Assembly: GCA_019456165.1 (NCBI GenBank)
Contig: VRUJ01000004.1
Location: 104,224-168,223, forward strand
Direction of reading: 5' to 3'
Length of the DNA: 64,000 nt
Source of the DNA: Chloroflexota bacterium
GTDB lineage: Bacteria; Chloroflexota; Anaerolineae; Anaerolineales; UBA11579
Shown here: positions 1 through 8,713 of the stretch, piece by piece
Position numbering within the stretch: position 1 is the stretch's first letter
Layout of the letters: each line of letters begins with the position of its first letter
Made by a program: the position numbers and the translations under genes
Notes under the pieces: model-generated
What the model saw: only the letters and a program-made list of their open reading frames with translations
Told to the model about the DNA's origin: nothing
Databases searched by the model: none

Positions 1-26
1 CAAACAATGAACGCTCGTTTCACAAC

Positions 27-863
27 TTACTCCTTGAGTACCAAATTATCAATCAGACGGGTCTTGCCCAGAAACACCGCCATGGAGAGCAGCGCGCCCG
101 TCTCCACTTTCTCCAGTTCTTGCAAAGTTTCGGGATGCGCACAGGAGAGGTACTGCAGCTTGGCCAACGGCTCTGCGTTAATCGTATCTTCCATGATCTG
201 GCGCAGCTTCTCTGCATCCCGCTCACCAGCTAGGTGAGCATCTTTGGCCGCGTTCAATGCGTTGAAAAGTACCGTGGCCGCTATACGCTCTTCGCTATCC
301 AGATACACGTTGCGGCTGGACATAGCCAGGCCATCTGCTTCGCGCGCTGTGGGCACTACCACAACTTCAAGAGGAAAATTTAGATCGCGCCTCATCTGCT
401 GGATAACCACAACTTGTTGGGCATCCTTCTGTCCAAAGTAAGCTTTTTGCGGCTGTACAGCATTGAAAAGTTTGGCAACCACGGTAGCCACGCCTCGGAA
501 ATGCCCGGGCCGCATGCCTCCTTCCAAAGGCTGGGTGACTTCTTTAACATCCACCCAAGTTTGGTAACCCGGCGGGTACATTACTGCCGCATCCGGCATC
601 CAGACAAGGTCCACTCCCTCGGCTTCCAATAGGCTCAAATCGCGGGGAGTGTCGCGCGGGTAGGCCTCCAAATCCTCACTTGGGCTAAACTGTGATGGAT
701 TTACAAATATGCTGACCACCACACAGGCACATTCGCTGCGCGCCCGGCGCACAAGGGATAGATGTCCCTCATGTAAAAAGCCCATCGTAGGCACCAGACC
801 GACAGTTTCAGGCAATTTGGCTCGCGCGGCACGCAATTCTGCTATGCTGGTTACCGATTTCAT
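27..863 (-). CDS. panC: Pantothenate synthetase (pantoate--beta-alanine ligase)
   Basis: Condenses D-pantoate with beta-alanine using ATP, through a pantoyl-adenylate, in the last step of vitamin B5 synthesis in the cytosol. The 278-residue protein has the family's usual length. Near the N-terminus it shows the PTMGFLHEGH nucleotide-binding motif, then FVNPSQF, the GHFRGVATVV loop, YFGQKDAQQ and the SSRN stretch, all canonical for PanC. The open frame extends 51 codons further upstream (to 1016), but that part overlaps the cupin gene and has no family similarity, so the ATG at 863 is chosen. It is the last visible gene of a panB-panE-cupin-panC operon, 10 bases after the cupin stop. The family assignment is firm. 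Confidence 0.96.
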   Translation of the reverse strand: MKSVTSIAELRAARAKLPETVGLVPTMGFLHEGHLSLVRRARSECACVVVSIFVNPSQFSPSEDLEAYPRDTPRDLSLLEAEGVDLVWMPDAAVMYPPGYQTWVDVKEVTQPLEGGMRPGHFRGVATVVAKLFNAVQPQKAYFGQKDAQQVVVIQQMRRDLNFPLEVVVVPTAREADGLAMSSRNVYLDSEERIAATVLFNALNAAKDAHLAGERDAEKLRQIMEDTINAEPLAKLQYLSCAHPETLQELEKVETGALLSMAVFLGKTRLIDNLVLKE

Positions 864-873
864 CGTCCCAACA

Positions 874-1212
874 CTATTCCTGGACTGGCTTGTAGCGGTC
901 CGGCTGGTTGAAAAATGTAACATCTGCGTATCCGGGGAATATCTTTGCAGAGTGCATAACGCCCTCAGGGATATAATAGTGCTCACCTTTTGTATACACA
1001 CGCTCAACACCGTCAATAGTCAACTCTACCTTTCCTTCGATAACAACTCCCCATTGGCTGGCATGGGAGTGTGCGGGTACTTCCACAGGTTCGCTGAATT
1101 CCATAAATATTATCTGATGGCCGTCCGCTTGAGAAAGGTACGCTTTCAGGCCTGCTATAAGAATATCAGCCAAGGGTAAGTTTCTAATGGGTTCAGGGAA
1201 TAAATGCCCCAT
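874..1212 (-). CDS. Small cupin-domain protein in the pantothenate operon
   Basis: A 112-residue single-domain cupin. The beta-barrel metal-site motifs are visible: PAHSHASQWG with two histidines, then a run ending GKVELTIDG, and later YYIPEGVMHSA with the third histidine. Such proteins bind a metal and small ligands, but the function here is unknown. A purine-rich GAGAGG ribosome binding site lies 8 bases before the ATG at 1212. The gene sits 15 bases after panE and 10 before panC, so it is almost certainly cotranscribed with pantothenate synthesis. A role in that pathway (regulatory, metabolite repair, or dehydratase-like) is only inferred from position. Confidence 0.85.
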   Translation of the reverse strand: MGHLFPEPIRNLPLADILIAGLKAYLSQADGHQIIFMEFSEPVEVPAHSHASQWGVVIEGKVELTIDGVERVYTKGEHYYIPEGVMHSAKIFPGYADVTFFNQPDRYKPVQE

Positions 1213-1227
1213 AATATTAGCCTCTCA

Positions 1228-2142
1228 TTATTCGGATTGCGCCTCGCGCAGCGCCCGGACCAACTGCCAGACGACCTGGTTGGCAGGGGTGGAGATGCCT
1301 ATCTTCTCACCGCTTGCCACCACCGCGCCGCAAATAGCGTCTATCTCGGTGGGCGCCCCGCGCTGCACGTCTTGCAGCATGGATGAGTTGTTGCTGGCTG
1401 TGCGTTCGGCCACACCTTCAGCCGCGCCCACCGGGTCTGCGAAGGATAATTCGATGTGTTGTGCGGCAGCCAACTCGGCCACCTCAGCCGCCAAGGATGC
1501 CGATAGCAAACGCGCTGAGGGACGCTGTAAGATCTCACCATTGGGCATACGCAGCAAAGCGGTCACCGGGTTGATGGCCGCGTTGATCACCAGCTTGCTC
1601 CAGATCAGCGTATCCACTCCCGCCAGCACTTCAACGTTGAATCCCGCGCCCTTGAGCAGCTTGACTAGCGGTTCCAAACGAGGATGCTCACCTACAGAAA
1701 CCACACCCTCCCCCCCGGGGCGCACACGCCCAGAACTCAGCAGCGTTGCGCCGGTGGTAGTCACACCCAGCGCGACCCTATCCACACCGAGGGCTTCAGC
1801 TAAAATTTCTTGGTTCCCCAGACCGTTTTGCAGCGTCAGGGCTACCCCATCCACGTCCAGACACTCGGCCAATTGCCCCGCGGCGCGCTCCGTCTGCCAG
1901 GATTTAACCAGCACCAAGGAATATCGTGCACCCTCACATGTCTTGGGGTCGTGGGTGGCGCGCACCGGGTATGCCTTCTGGCTGCCGTCCGCTTGCACCA
2001 ACGTTACCCCATGCTGGCGCAATGCGGCCAGTCCTTCCCTCCATGTTCCCAGCATGGTGACTTCAGCGCCCGCGGCGGCTAAACGCGCCGCAAACAAGCT
2101 GCCTAGAGCACCCGTGCCGACGATCAAGATTGAGTCAGACAT
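1228..2142 (-). CDS. panE: 2-dehydropantoate 2-reductase (ketopantoate reductase)
   Basis: Reduces ketopantoate to D-pantoate with NADPH, the second step of the pantoate branch. The N-terminus starts directly with the Rossmann motif ILIVGTGALGSLFAARL, giving about 304 residues, typical of PanE/ApbA. The central LTLQNGLGN and the helical C-terminal region with LIWSKLVINAAINPVTAL contain the conserved catalytic lysine and asparagine. The ATG at 2142 is preferred because it puts the dinucleotide-binding motif at the start; an upstream in-frame start at 2184 would overlap panB. It follows panB by 13 bases. Confidence 0.93.
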   Translation of the reverse strand: MSDSILIVGTGALGSLFAARLAAAGAEVTMLGTWREGLAALRQHGVTLVQADGSQKAYPVRATHDPKTCEGARYSLVLVKSWQTERAAGQLAECLDVDGVALTLQNGLGNQEILAEALGVDRVALGVTTTGATLLSSGRVRPGGEGVVSVGEHPRLEPLVKLLKGAGFNVEVLAGVDTLIWSKLVINAAINPVTALLRMPNGEILQRPSARLLSASLAAEVAELAAAQHIELSFADPVGAAEGVAERTASNNSSMLQDVQRGAPTEIDAICGAVVASGEKIGISTPANQVVWQLVRALREAQSE

Positions 2143-2155
2143 GCGTCGCTCGGAA

Positions 2156-3055
2156 TTAAGCGCTCTCAGACTCGCCCAGTTCACCTAACAGGACCAGCCA
2201 CTGCTCGTCTTTCATGTGGTAACTGTGTTCATCCCCCGGGAACTTCTTCTTCTCAACTTCATCTTTGAAAGTCGTGAAAGCAGCCAGCATCTCAGCGTGG
2301 ATGTTGGCATATTGCTTGACGAACTTGGGGGTAAAGCGGTCGAACTGGCCCACCAGGTCGTGGGTGACTAATACCTGCCCATCACAACCTATCCCCGCGC
2401 CGATACCGATGGTAGGCACCTGCAGGCGTTGGGAGATCATTTCGGCAATGCGCACTGGCACGGCCTCCAGCACGATTGAGAATACACCCGCCTCTTCAAG
2501 GATGAGGGCGTCCTCCAGCAAGCGCTTGGCCGCCAGAGCAGAACGTCCCTGCGAGCGGAAGCCGCCCAACTGGTTGACGCTCTGGGGTGTCAGGCCCAGG
2601 TGGCCCATCACGGGTATGCCCGTCTCGACGATAGCACGCGCTGCCCCGGCGCGCTCGCGGCCGCCCTCCAGCTTGACCGCGTCCATACCAGCTTCCTGCA
2701 AGAAGCGGCCGGCATTGCCCACTGCCTGCTCGACGGATACCTGGAAAGACATAAAGGGCATATCGCCAATCAGCAGAGCGTATTTGGCACCCCGGCTGAC
2801 CGCCCGGCAGTGGTGCAGCATATCTTGCATGGTTACGGGCAGGGTATTCTCATAACCCAGCACCACCATGCCCAGCGAGTCTCCCACCAGGATAGCATCG
2901 ATACCCGCCTCATCGACGGCCAGCGCGGTGGGATAGTCGTAGGCGGTGAGCATAGTGATGATCTCACCTTTTTCTTTTTTCTGTCTAAAGGTAAGCGTGG
3001 TTACTTTTTTTCGCCCCTTGGAATTATTTGAGTCTTTAGAGTCTTTTTTGGACAT
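2156..3055 (-). CDS. panB: 3-methyl-2-oxobutanoate hydroxymethyltransferase
   Basis: Transfers a hydroxymethyl group from 5,10-methylene-tetrahydrofolate to alpha-ketoisovalerate, making ketopantoate, the first committed step of pantothenate synthesis. At 299 residues it is slightly longer than most PanB because of a Lys/Ser-rich N-terminal extension of about 18 residues. Motifs visible: MLTAYDYPTA, ILVGDSLGMVVLGY (metal-binding Asp), the VKLEGG stretch, MGHLGLTPQSV and IGIGAG near the C-terminal third. A strong ribosome binding site (AAAGGAGG) lies just before the ATG at 3055. First gene of the pan operon. Confidence 0.96.
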   Translation of the reverse strand: MSKKDSKDSNNSKGRKKVTTLTFRQKKEKGEIITMLTAYDYPTALAVDEAGIDAILVGDSLGMVVLGYENTLPVTMQDMLHHCRAVSRGAKYALLIGDMPFMSFQVSVEQAVGNAGRFLQEAGMDAVKLEGGRERAGAARAIVETGIPVMGHLGLTPQSVNQLGGFRSQGRSALAAKRLLEDALILEEAGVFSIVLEAVPVRIAEMISQRLQVPTIGIGAGIGCDGQVLVTHDLVGQFDRFTPKFVKQYANIHAEMLAAFTTFKDEVEKKKFPGDEHSYHMKDEQWLVLLGELGESESA

Positions 3056-3060
3056 GGTAC

Positions 3061-3073
3061 CCTCCTTTCAAAG
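3061..3073 (-). promoter_or_regulatory. Strong Shine-Dalgarno site of panB
   Basis: On the minus strand the bases before the panB ATG read AAAGGAGGGTACC, nearly perfect complementarity to the 16S 3' end. This fixes the start at 3055 and shows that this organism uses canonical ribosome binding sites for at least part of its genes. Confidence 0.8.
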
Positions 3074-3350
3074 GTAGAGTCCGTCAAATTAAAAGTAAGT
3101 CCGCCAAGATGCTGCCAGTGGCGGACGGAAGGGTAATGGCAGGCTTTAACTGCCAGCACACAAATTACTAAATTGTTTCCGCCGTCTCGGTCGCAATATG
3201 TTGGATCCAAGCAGCAGACATATTATGCCATATTTTGGGAGAATTGGGGAGATGCTGTACTGCTAAACAATACACATTAATGACAGTGAAGGGATGAAAC
3301 CCATATACACAGGTCATTATTTACAAAGTTGACCTTTCATAATTAAGATA
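3074..3350. other. Intergenic region upstream of panB, downstream of the HNH endonuclease
   Basis: About 280 bases without a credible gene. It should hold the panB promoter, but no clear -35/-10 pair stands out. Two imperfect hairpins are visible: TGGCAG/CTGCCA around 3135-3155, and AGGTCA/TGACCT at 3311-3335. The second lies just beyond the endonuclease stop codon and may end that transcript, though no T-tract follows it. Confidence 0.4.
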
Positions 3351-4346
3351 TTATATTCCCCGAAAGCGGTTGGCTTCAATAATCATCTCCACATTAGGCC
3401 ACTGCTGCCTATCTTGAGGTAAATGTACTCTTCTGCCAAGGAAATTTTTAAAATCATTCACTCCCCCTGATAATCTTTCTTGGGTTAGCTCTTGTTCCTT
3501 TTCCCTATTTATTTGCATAATAAAATTATCATCCAGAAAAACCAATCCTCTGTCAAAGGCTCTATGATATGTTGGTGACAAACATATGCCGTTTGAAACA
3601 TTATCGGTACTACCTTCTACTCCGACGGGTAAAATATGAGCGGCGTCTATCAAACGAAGTTGCAAACCTGTAACCGCACAACGTCTCTCATAAGCTGCAA
3701 CAACTCTTCTTCGAAATCCCGCATCGCGGGTCAATCTTGAAACTGTTTTTATAACTCTTTGCCTTTCTTCTGGAACTTGACCCAGATCATCTTGTGATAA
3801 CTCCTCAAGCGCTACTGCTCTGGTTAACAAATCTAAGGCAACAGCATCGGTACCTTGTAGGTGGAGCAATTCTGCATTAAGAGCGTAGGAAATATATTGA
3901 TCGGGTCGAAAACCAATCGCAATTTCTTCATTTCCCTTTTCAGAAAAAGAGAACCCATCCCTTAGAGCAGAACGTAAAGCTGTTATAGGAATCTGAATAG
4001 AAGGTGACCGAGTGGAAAAAGTCTTATGCTTGCTAATGTCGAAGCCAGCAAAACATTGGATATTTGGCTCAAAGCCTATCATTATAGTTGGACCAGATGG
4101 ATTCAAGTCAATAGGAGGAGTTATCCCGGTAATTTGAATACGATACTCATTAGCAGGTCTTGCCTTTCCTCCCCCATGAGTAAGTGTCCATATGTAAACC
4201 CATAGTTCAAACATTTCCTGACCAGACTGGATAATGAATCGCCGAGGATTTCGGCTAGGAGATGAAATTAATACGCCAGAAGCGTTGCTCTCATCGAACG
4301 CATGAATATTTGATTGAATTAATTGGGCAGTTGGTAGTCTAGGCAT
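3351..4346 (-). CDS. HNH restriction endonuclease (HNH_2 type)
   Basis: Probably the restriction half of a type II restriction-modification system that cleaves unmethylated host-foreign DNA. The C-terminal third carries an HNH_2-type nuclease domain: RRCAVTGLQL, then DAAHILPVG with the catalytic His, then NGICLSPTYHRAFDRG with the final His. The N-terminal ~200 residues are an unrecognised, probably target-recognition region. The start at 4346 overlaps the methyltransferase end by 8 bases; an ATG at 4379 is an alternative that adds 11 residues. Both genes are clearly more AT-rich than neighbours, consistent with horizontal transfer. Cleavage specificity cannot be read from the sequence. Confidence 0.8.
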   Translation of the reverse strand: MPRLPTAQLIQSNIHAFDESNASGVLISSPSRNPRRFIIQSGQEMFELWVYIWTLTHGGGKARPANEYRIQITGITPPIDLNPSGPTIMIGFEPNIQCFAGFDISKHKTFSTRSPSIQIPITALRSALRDGFSFSEKGNEEIAIGFRPDQYISYALNAELLHLQGTDAVALDLLTRAVALEELSQDDLGQVPEERQRVIKTVSRLTRDAGFRRRVVAAYERRCAVTGLQLRLIDAAHILPVGVEGSTDNVSNGICLSPTYHRAFDRGLVFLDDNFIMQINREKEQELTQERLSGGVNDFKNFLGRRVHLPQDRQQWPNVEMIIEANRFRGI

Positions 4347-5352
4347 TCCCTTTTTTATTTGGACGTTCTTTTCCCCCATCTTTTGGTAGTGGCTTAAGCT
4401 TTTCCACATCTTCATCCCATAAAATGGAGGAGTTATAGATTTTGTAAAAACCAGGAGCATTATTACCATTCGAAGGTGTCACACCATCTATGAAGCGGGA
4501 TTTCGCACCTTCGATATATTCTTCTACTGTTTCACAACACACCCAATTTCGCTGAAGTGTTTCACAAACTTCGCCTGTAACACAGCTACCAGCAAATGGA
4601 TCAAACACAACATTTTCCACTTCTGTTAACATTCTAATAAAAAATTCTGGTAATCGTGCTGGAAAACGTGCTGGATGTGGCTTTAGATTATGTTTTTTGC
4701 AATATCTCAGATATTGAGAATTGCTTTCTGTATTTGGAATTGCTAGTAAATTGGGAGGTATCGCACCATTATTATCTTTCTGAAATTTATCACTGATATC
4801 ATGTCCGCTGGGTCTCAACCTAGGTTGGTAACCATTTTTTATTAGATCAAGCATGGAATCACTATAAGGAACTAATACACGGCGATTACTTGCTTGAGGC
4901 CAAGGAGTTTTAGAAAGCCAGAAAACTGTGTTTACGGCATCTTTTACACGAATTCTCCTTATATTGACCCACTCAGCCGGTGAGGGAAGCTTTGACGGGT
5001 TCCACCAATAAAACTCTTGGGCTAAGTGGAAATTATATTCTTTGCATAGCATTATTAGCAGTTCAAAATGATAAAGACTCCTGACAGGCTTTCCAGCTAA
5101 CCAAGAACCCCCAATGTCTATCACTAATGAGCCATGGGTTTTTAGGATGCGATGAAATTCTTTTGCAAAATCCTTGAACCAATTAACATAATCATCGGCT
5201 TCTACATTGCCATATTCTTTTTTTCTAAGTAATGCAAATGGTGGGCTGGTAAAGATTAAATCTACTGTTCCATCATCAATAGTATCTCTCATATATTGAA
5301 GAGAGTCCTTATGAACTATTTTCCCGTATGGAGTAACAAAATCTGGTAACAT
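4339..5352 (-). CDS. Beta-class DNA amino-methyltransferase (probably N4-cytosine)
   Basis: Methylates the exocyclic amino group of a base in the site that the partner HNH enzyme would otherwise cut. Catalytic motif IV (TSPPFALL) is near the N-terminus and the SAM-binding motif I (FDPFAGSCVTG) near the C-terminus. This is the beta-class order, and SPPF fits N4-cytosine enzymes such as M.PvuII better than N6-adenine ones (DPPY). About 337 residues from the ATG at 5352. The open frame reaches a TTG at 5406, but that TTG lies in a TTGACA that may be promoter sequence. A TATAAT box lies only 6 bases before the ATG at 5352. Confidence 0.85.
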   Translation of the reverse strand: MLPDFVTPYGKIVHKDSLQYMRDTIDDGTVDLIFTSPPFALLRKKEYGNVEADDYVNWFKDFAKEFHRILKTHGSLVIDIGGSWLAGKPVRSLYHFELLIMLCKEYNFHLAQEFYWWNPSKLPSPAEWVNIRRIRVKDAVNTVFWLSKTPWPQASNRRVLVPYSDSMLDLIKNGYQPRLRPSGHDISDKFQKDNNGAIPPNLLAIPNTESNSQYLRYCKKHNLKPHPARFPARLPEFFIRMLTEVENVVFDPFAGSCVTGEVCETLQRNWVCCETVEEYIEGAKSRFIDGVTPSNGNNAPGFYKIYNSSILWDEDVEKLKPLPKDGGKERPNKKGNA

Positions 5353-5520
5353 TTCCAAATTATAATACTTTATCACCAAACCGCATACAAATATACTAAT
5401 TGTCAAGGATTTGGAGCACCGATAATAATTTTAAATCTACCTCAATCAAACCATATTATCCAATATTAAGCCACAGATTGCAGCTTTTATTTTATTATCC
5501 AATTACTCCCATAACCCCCC

Positions 5521-7119
5521 TCACCTCTCCACCCAAACGGGCGTGATGAAGCGAACGAAGGGGGACATGTTTGCGGCTGCCAGCTGAGGCATAAAATCGG
5601 GGGCAAAAGCCAGGTAGACTCCGTCATCATTGAAGAAGAACAGCGTCTGCCCGTCCGGGCTCCAGGTCAGTTCATCCACTTCGTCCTCGTAAATTTGGCG
5701 CAATTCCGTGTCGGGTTCGCCAATCCAAACTCCCTCCACGTTAAAAGCCCAGCGCTGGCCGTCCAGAGCAAAGACCGGCAGGTTAGCTTCGTACCGGTCA
5801 AAATAAATATATTCAGCGGGCGAGGGCAGCAATCCCAGATTTCCGGAAGTGTCAATTGTCAACACACCCTCTTCCGTGAGCAGCAGAAAAACGCCCAAAT
5901 CTGGCGACCAGGCCACCTCATTCCAATATTCCGCCTGGAATTCATACACCCGCTCTGCCGGGCCGCCATCCAGCGAAAGCAGATACACCCCGGGCTCTGG
6001 GTCTGGGTTACATTCATGCAACTGCTCCTCTGTCACAGCCAACAAAATCATCCCGCTTTGGGGGTCGAAGGCGCGGTTGCTGTAATCTCCGCACCAGTCC
6101 AAGGGCTGCACAACTCCAGATGCGATATCCACGAGTTTTAATCCATAGTAGCCTTCCCACGAGACAAATTCGTCTCCCAGGTAAGTGGTGGAAGAAGTCC
6201 AGTCAAGCACGTTCTCGAAGCCATACATGTCCGTCTCGAAGATCAAATTAACGCCAGAATCATCCGCTCGCGCTGCCCAAATATTGGCCCAATCGAAGCC
6301 GCTTCCCGAAGTATTCACACCCAGGTGGGTAACGCCCCCATTTAGGATATATCTATCATCTGGTGACCAGCCCATTACAACCGCGTGCGTTGGCCCTGAA
6401 GTGAGGCGCGTAATTTCATCGTTGCCGATGGAGTAGACGTACAAGTCCGAAGAAGGGCCGTCCATAGCCCCTGCGAAAGCTAATTGGCCCCCATCAGAAG
6501 ACCAGCTGATCTGGTTGCGCGTCCCAACCGACCCCCACCTTTGCAGCGCGTCCTCAACATCATTACCTGGCACATCGTAATCGTAATTAATTCCTTCTGG
6601 CAGCAACATGGCCAGCTGCCGAATTTGTCCATCCGGCAGTGACAACAAGTTCAATAACGGCGGGGACGGGGAATATGAGTAACGTTCTTCGATCTGCACA
6701 AATGCGGCCATGCTTCCACGCGGCGCAGCAGTTAAATTATACAAAAAGTCGAGATTGTTTCGCTCACCGGTACTGACCAGTTCAAGCATGCCCGCGCCAT
6801 CTGCATCAATGGCCCACAATCCGGATTCCAACTGGAACACCAACCAGGGTCCTGTTTCGGATAAAGTTGCATCGGGTTCGCCTTGCAGCGGAGGCAGTGT
6901 CGCGGCTGGCTCGGTGGTTAATGTCGCGACTGGTTCTGTGGTTGAGGTTGCTGCTTGAGGGGCAGTTGGACTGGAACTCGGCTCGGGTAAACCGGTAGGC
7001 GGATTCTCGGTGGCATGTATTGCGGATTCAACCATGTCCGGTTCGGAGGTTGTAGCTGTCTGCCCACATGCAATGAGCAAGATATAAACAAGTATGGCTT
7101 TAATTATCCGAGTCTTCAT
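5521..7119 (-). CDS. Beta-propeller (TolB/WD40-like) lipoprotein, downstream copy
   Basis: A secreted lipoprotein with unknown ligand. The N-terminus MKTRIIKAILVYILLIACGQ has a short signal peptide with a lipobox LIAC, so the mature protein is lipid-anchored at Cys 19. A Thr/Ser/Pro-rich linker follows to about residue 80. The rest (~450 residues) consists of repeated blade-like stretches with WSSDG, WSPDD and WSPDGQT motifs, typical of TolB/DPP-IV-like beta-propellers. It is a close tandem paralogue of the gene at 7133-8713, starting 13 bases after it. A GAAGGGA ribosome binding site supports 7119 over the open-frame start at 7167. Confidence 0.8.
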   Translation of the reverse strand: MKTRIIKAILVYILLIACGQTATTSEPDMVESAIHATENPPTGLPEPSSSPTAPQAATSTTEPVATLTTEPAATLPPLQGEPDATLSETGPWLVFQLESGLWAIDADGAGMLELVSTGERNNLDFLYNLTAAPRGSMAAFVQIEERYSYSPSPPLLNLLSLPDGQIRQLAMLLPEGINYDYDVPGNDVEDALQRWGSVGTRNQISWSSDGGQLAFAGAMDGPSSDLYVYSIGNDEITRLTSGPTHAVVMGWSPDDRYILNGGVTHLGVNTSGSGFDWANIWAARADDSGVNLIFETDMYGFENVLDWTSSTTYLGDEFVSWEGYYGLKLVDIASGVVQPLDWCGDYSNRAFDPQSGMILLAVTEEQLHECNPDPEPGVYLLSLDGGPAERVYEFQAEYWNEVAWSPDLGVFLLLTEEGVLTIDTSGNLGLLPSPAEYIYFDRYEANLPVFALDGQRWAFNVEGVWIGEPDTELRQIYEDEVDELTWSPDGQTLFFFNDDGVYLAFAPDFMPQLAAANMSPFVRFITPVWVER

Positions 7120-7132
7120 AATACACATCCCT

Positions 7133-8713
7133 TCACCTCTCAACCCAAACGGGTGTGCTTCTCGCAACGAAGGGAGCCATGCTTGCGGCAGCTAGCTGCG
7201 GCCTAAAATCTGGGGCAAAAGCCAGATAGATGCCGTCGTCATTGAAGAAGAACAGCGTCTGCCCATCCGGGCTCCAAGTAAGCTTATCCACGTCACCCTC
7301 ATAGATCCGGCGTAGTTCCATGTCCGGCGCGCCAATCCACACTCCTTCCTGGTTGAAAGCCCAGCGCTGGCCGTCAGGCGCGAAGACCGGTAGGTTAGCT
7401 TCGTAGCGCTCAAAAGATATGTAATTGGCTGGCGCGGGCAGCATCCACATCACCCCAGAAGGCTCTATTGTTACAATACCATCTTCCGTTAGCAGCAGGA
7501 AAACTCCCAATTCCGGCGCCCATTCCACCTCATTCCAATATTGCGGTAGTAGGTCTAAGATGCGCTCAGCCGGACCGCCGTTAATCGAGAGCAGATACAA
7601 TCCCGGCTCTGGGTCTGGGTTGCACTCCCGGAACTGCTCCTCTGGCACCGCTAGCAAAAGCATGCCGCTTTGGGGGTCGAAATCTCGGCTGCTGTAATTG
7701 CCGCACCAGTCCAATGGCTGCACTTCTCCAGCCGCAATATCCACGAGCTTTAACCCATGGTAAGCTTCCCACCAGGTATACTCATCCCCCAGGTAGATGC
7801 TGTCGCTGATCCAGTCCATCAAGTACTCGTAGCCGTATAGGTCAGTTTCGTAGACCAGATTTACCCCAGAATCGTCCGCGCTCGCCGCCCACATGTTTAC
7901 CCAATCGAATCCATCTCCCGAGGTTTCTATGCCCAGATGGGTTACGCCCCCATTTAGGATATATCTATCATCCGGCGACCAGTCAAAGACAACCGCTTGT
8001 GTTGGCCCGGTAGTGAGGCGCGTTATATCATCGTTGGCGACGGAGTAGACGTACAAATCCGAAGAAGGCCCATCCATAGCCCCGACGAAAGCCAATGCCC
8101 GCCCGTCAGAAGACCAGCTGAGCCGGTTGCGCATGCCAACCGACCCCCAGCGTTGTATTGCGAAGTCGTATTCATCGGAGCTAACCTGGTCATAATCGTA
8201 ATTTATACCTTCGGGCAGCAGCACGGCCAACTGCTGAATTTGCCCATCCGGCAGTGAGAGCAATTGAAGCCTCGGCGGGGAATACGAGTAATAGTCATCT
8301 ATTTGCAAAAACGCGGCCAGGCCTCCACGGGGCGCAGCGGATAAGTTGAACATGTATTCAGTCGGTCTGCGCAAATCCAGGTTAAGTATTTCCACAAAAC
8401 CTGTCCCATCCGCATCAATGGCCCACAAACCGAATTCCAATTGAACCAGCAACCAGGGTCCTGTATCGGATAAAGTTGCATTAGGGTCGCGGGTGAGGGG
8501 AGGCAGCGGGGGTAATGTCCCGGCTGGTTCTACGGTTACTACCATTACCGCAGGAGGAGTTGGGCTGGAAACCGGCTCGGCCAAGCTGGTAGGCGGAGCC
8601 TCGGTGACAGGTATCGCAGATTCAACAATGGCTGGCTCAGGCATTGTAGCTGTCTGCCCACATGCTATGAGCAGAACATAAATTAGAATGGTATTAATTA
8701 TTCGCGTTTTCAT
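7133..8713 (-). CDS. Beta-propeller (TolB/WD40-like) lipoprotein, upstream copy
   Basis: A 526-residue paralogue of the preceding protein, with the same lipoprotein signal (LLIACGQ, lipid-anchored Cys 19), a Pro/Thr-rich linker to about residue 75, and the same WSSDGRAL, WSPDDRYIL and WSPDGQTLFFF blade motifs. The two copies can be aligned almost end to end by eye, so they come from a recent tandem duplication, and both are intact. The ATG overlaps the stop of the sulfotransferase gene in an ATGA, so its translation is probably coupled to that enzyme. Function unknown; a surface or periplasm-like binding role is likely. Confidence 0.8.
   Translation of the reverse strand: MKTRIINTILIYVLLIACGQTATMPEPAIVESAIPVTEAPPTSLAEPVSSPTPPAVMVVTVEPAGTLPPLPPLTRDPNATLSDTGPWLLVQLEFGLWAIDADGTGFVEILNLDLRRPTEYMFNLSAAPRGGLAAFLQIDDYYSYSPPRLQLLSLPDGQIQQLAVLLPEGINYDYDQVSSDEYDFAIQRWGSVGMRNRLSWSSDGRALAFVGAMDGPSSDLYVYSVANDDITRLTTGPTQAVVFDWSPDDRYILNGGVTHLGIETSGDGFDWVNMWAASADDSGVNLVYETDLYGYEYLMDWISDSIYLGDEYTWWEAYHGLKLVDIAAGEVQPLDWCGNYSSRDFDPQSGMLLLAVPEEQFRECNPDPEPGLYLLSINGGPAERILDLLPQYWNEVEWAPELGVFLLLTEDGIVTIEPSGVMWMLPAPANYISFERYEANLPVFAPDGQRWAFNQEGVWIGAPDMELRRIYEGDVDKLTWSPDGQTLFFFNDDGIYLAFAPDFRPQLAAASMAPFVARSTPVWVER

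Noticed and set aside
3001..3210. 69-codon frame upstream of panB
   Set aside because: It overlaps the start of panB and its ribosome binding site and shows no family motif.
5521..8713. Possibility that one propeller lipoprotein copy is a pseudogene
   Set aside because: Both copies have intact signal peptide, lipobox and full-length frames without stops, and each has its own start.
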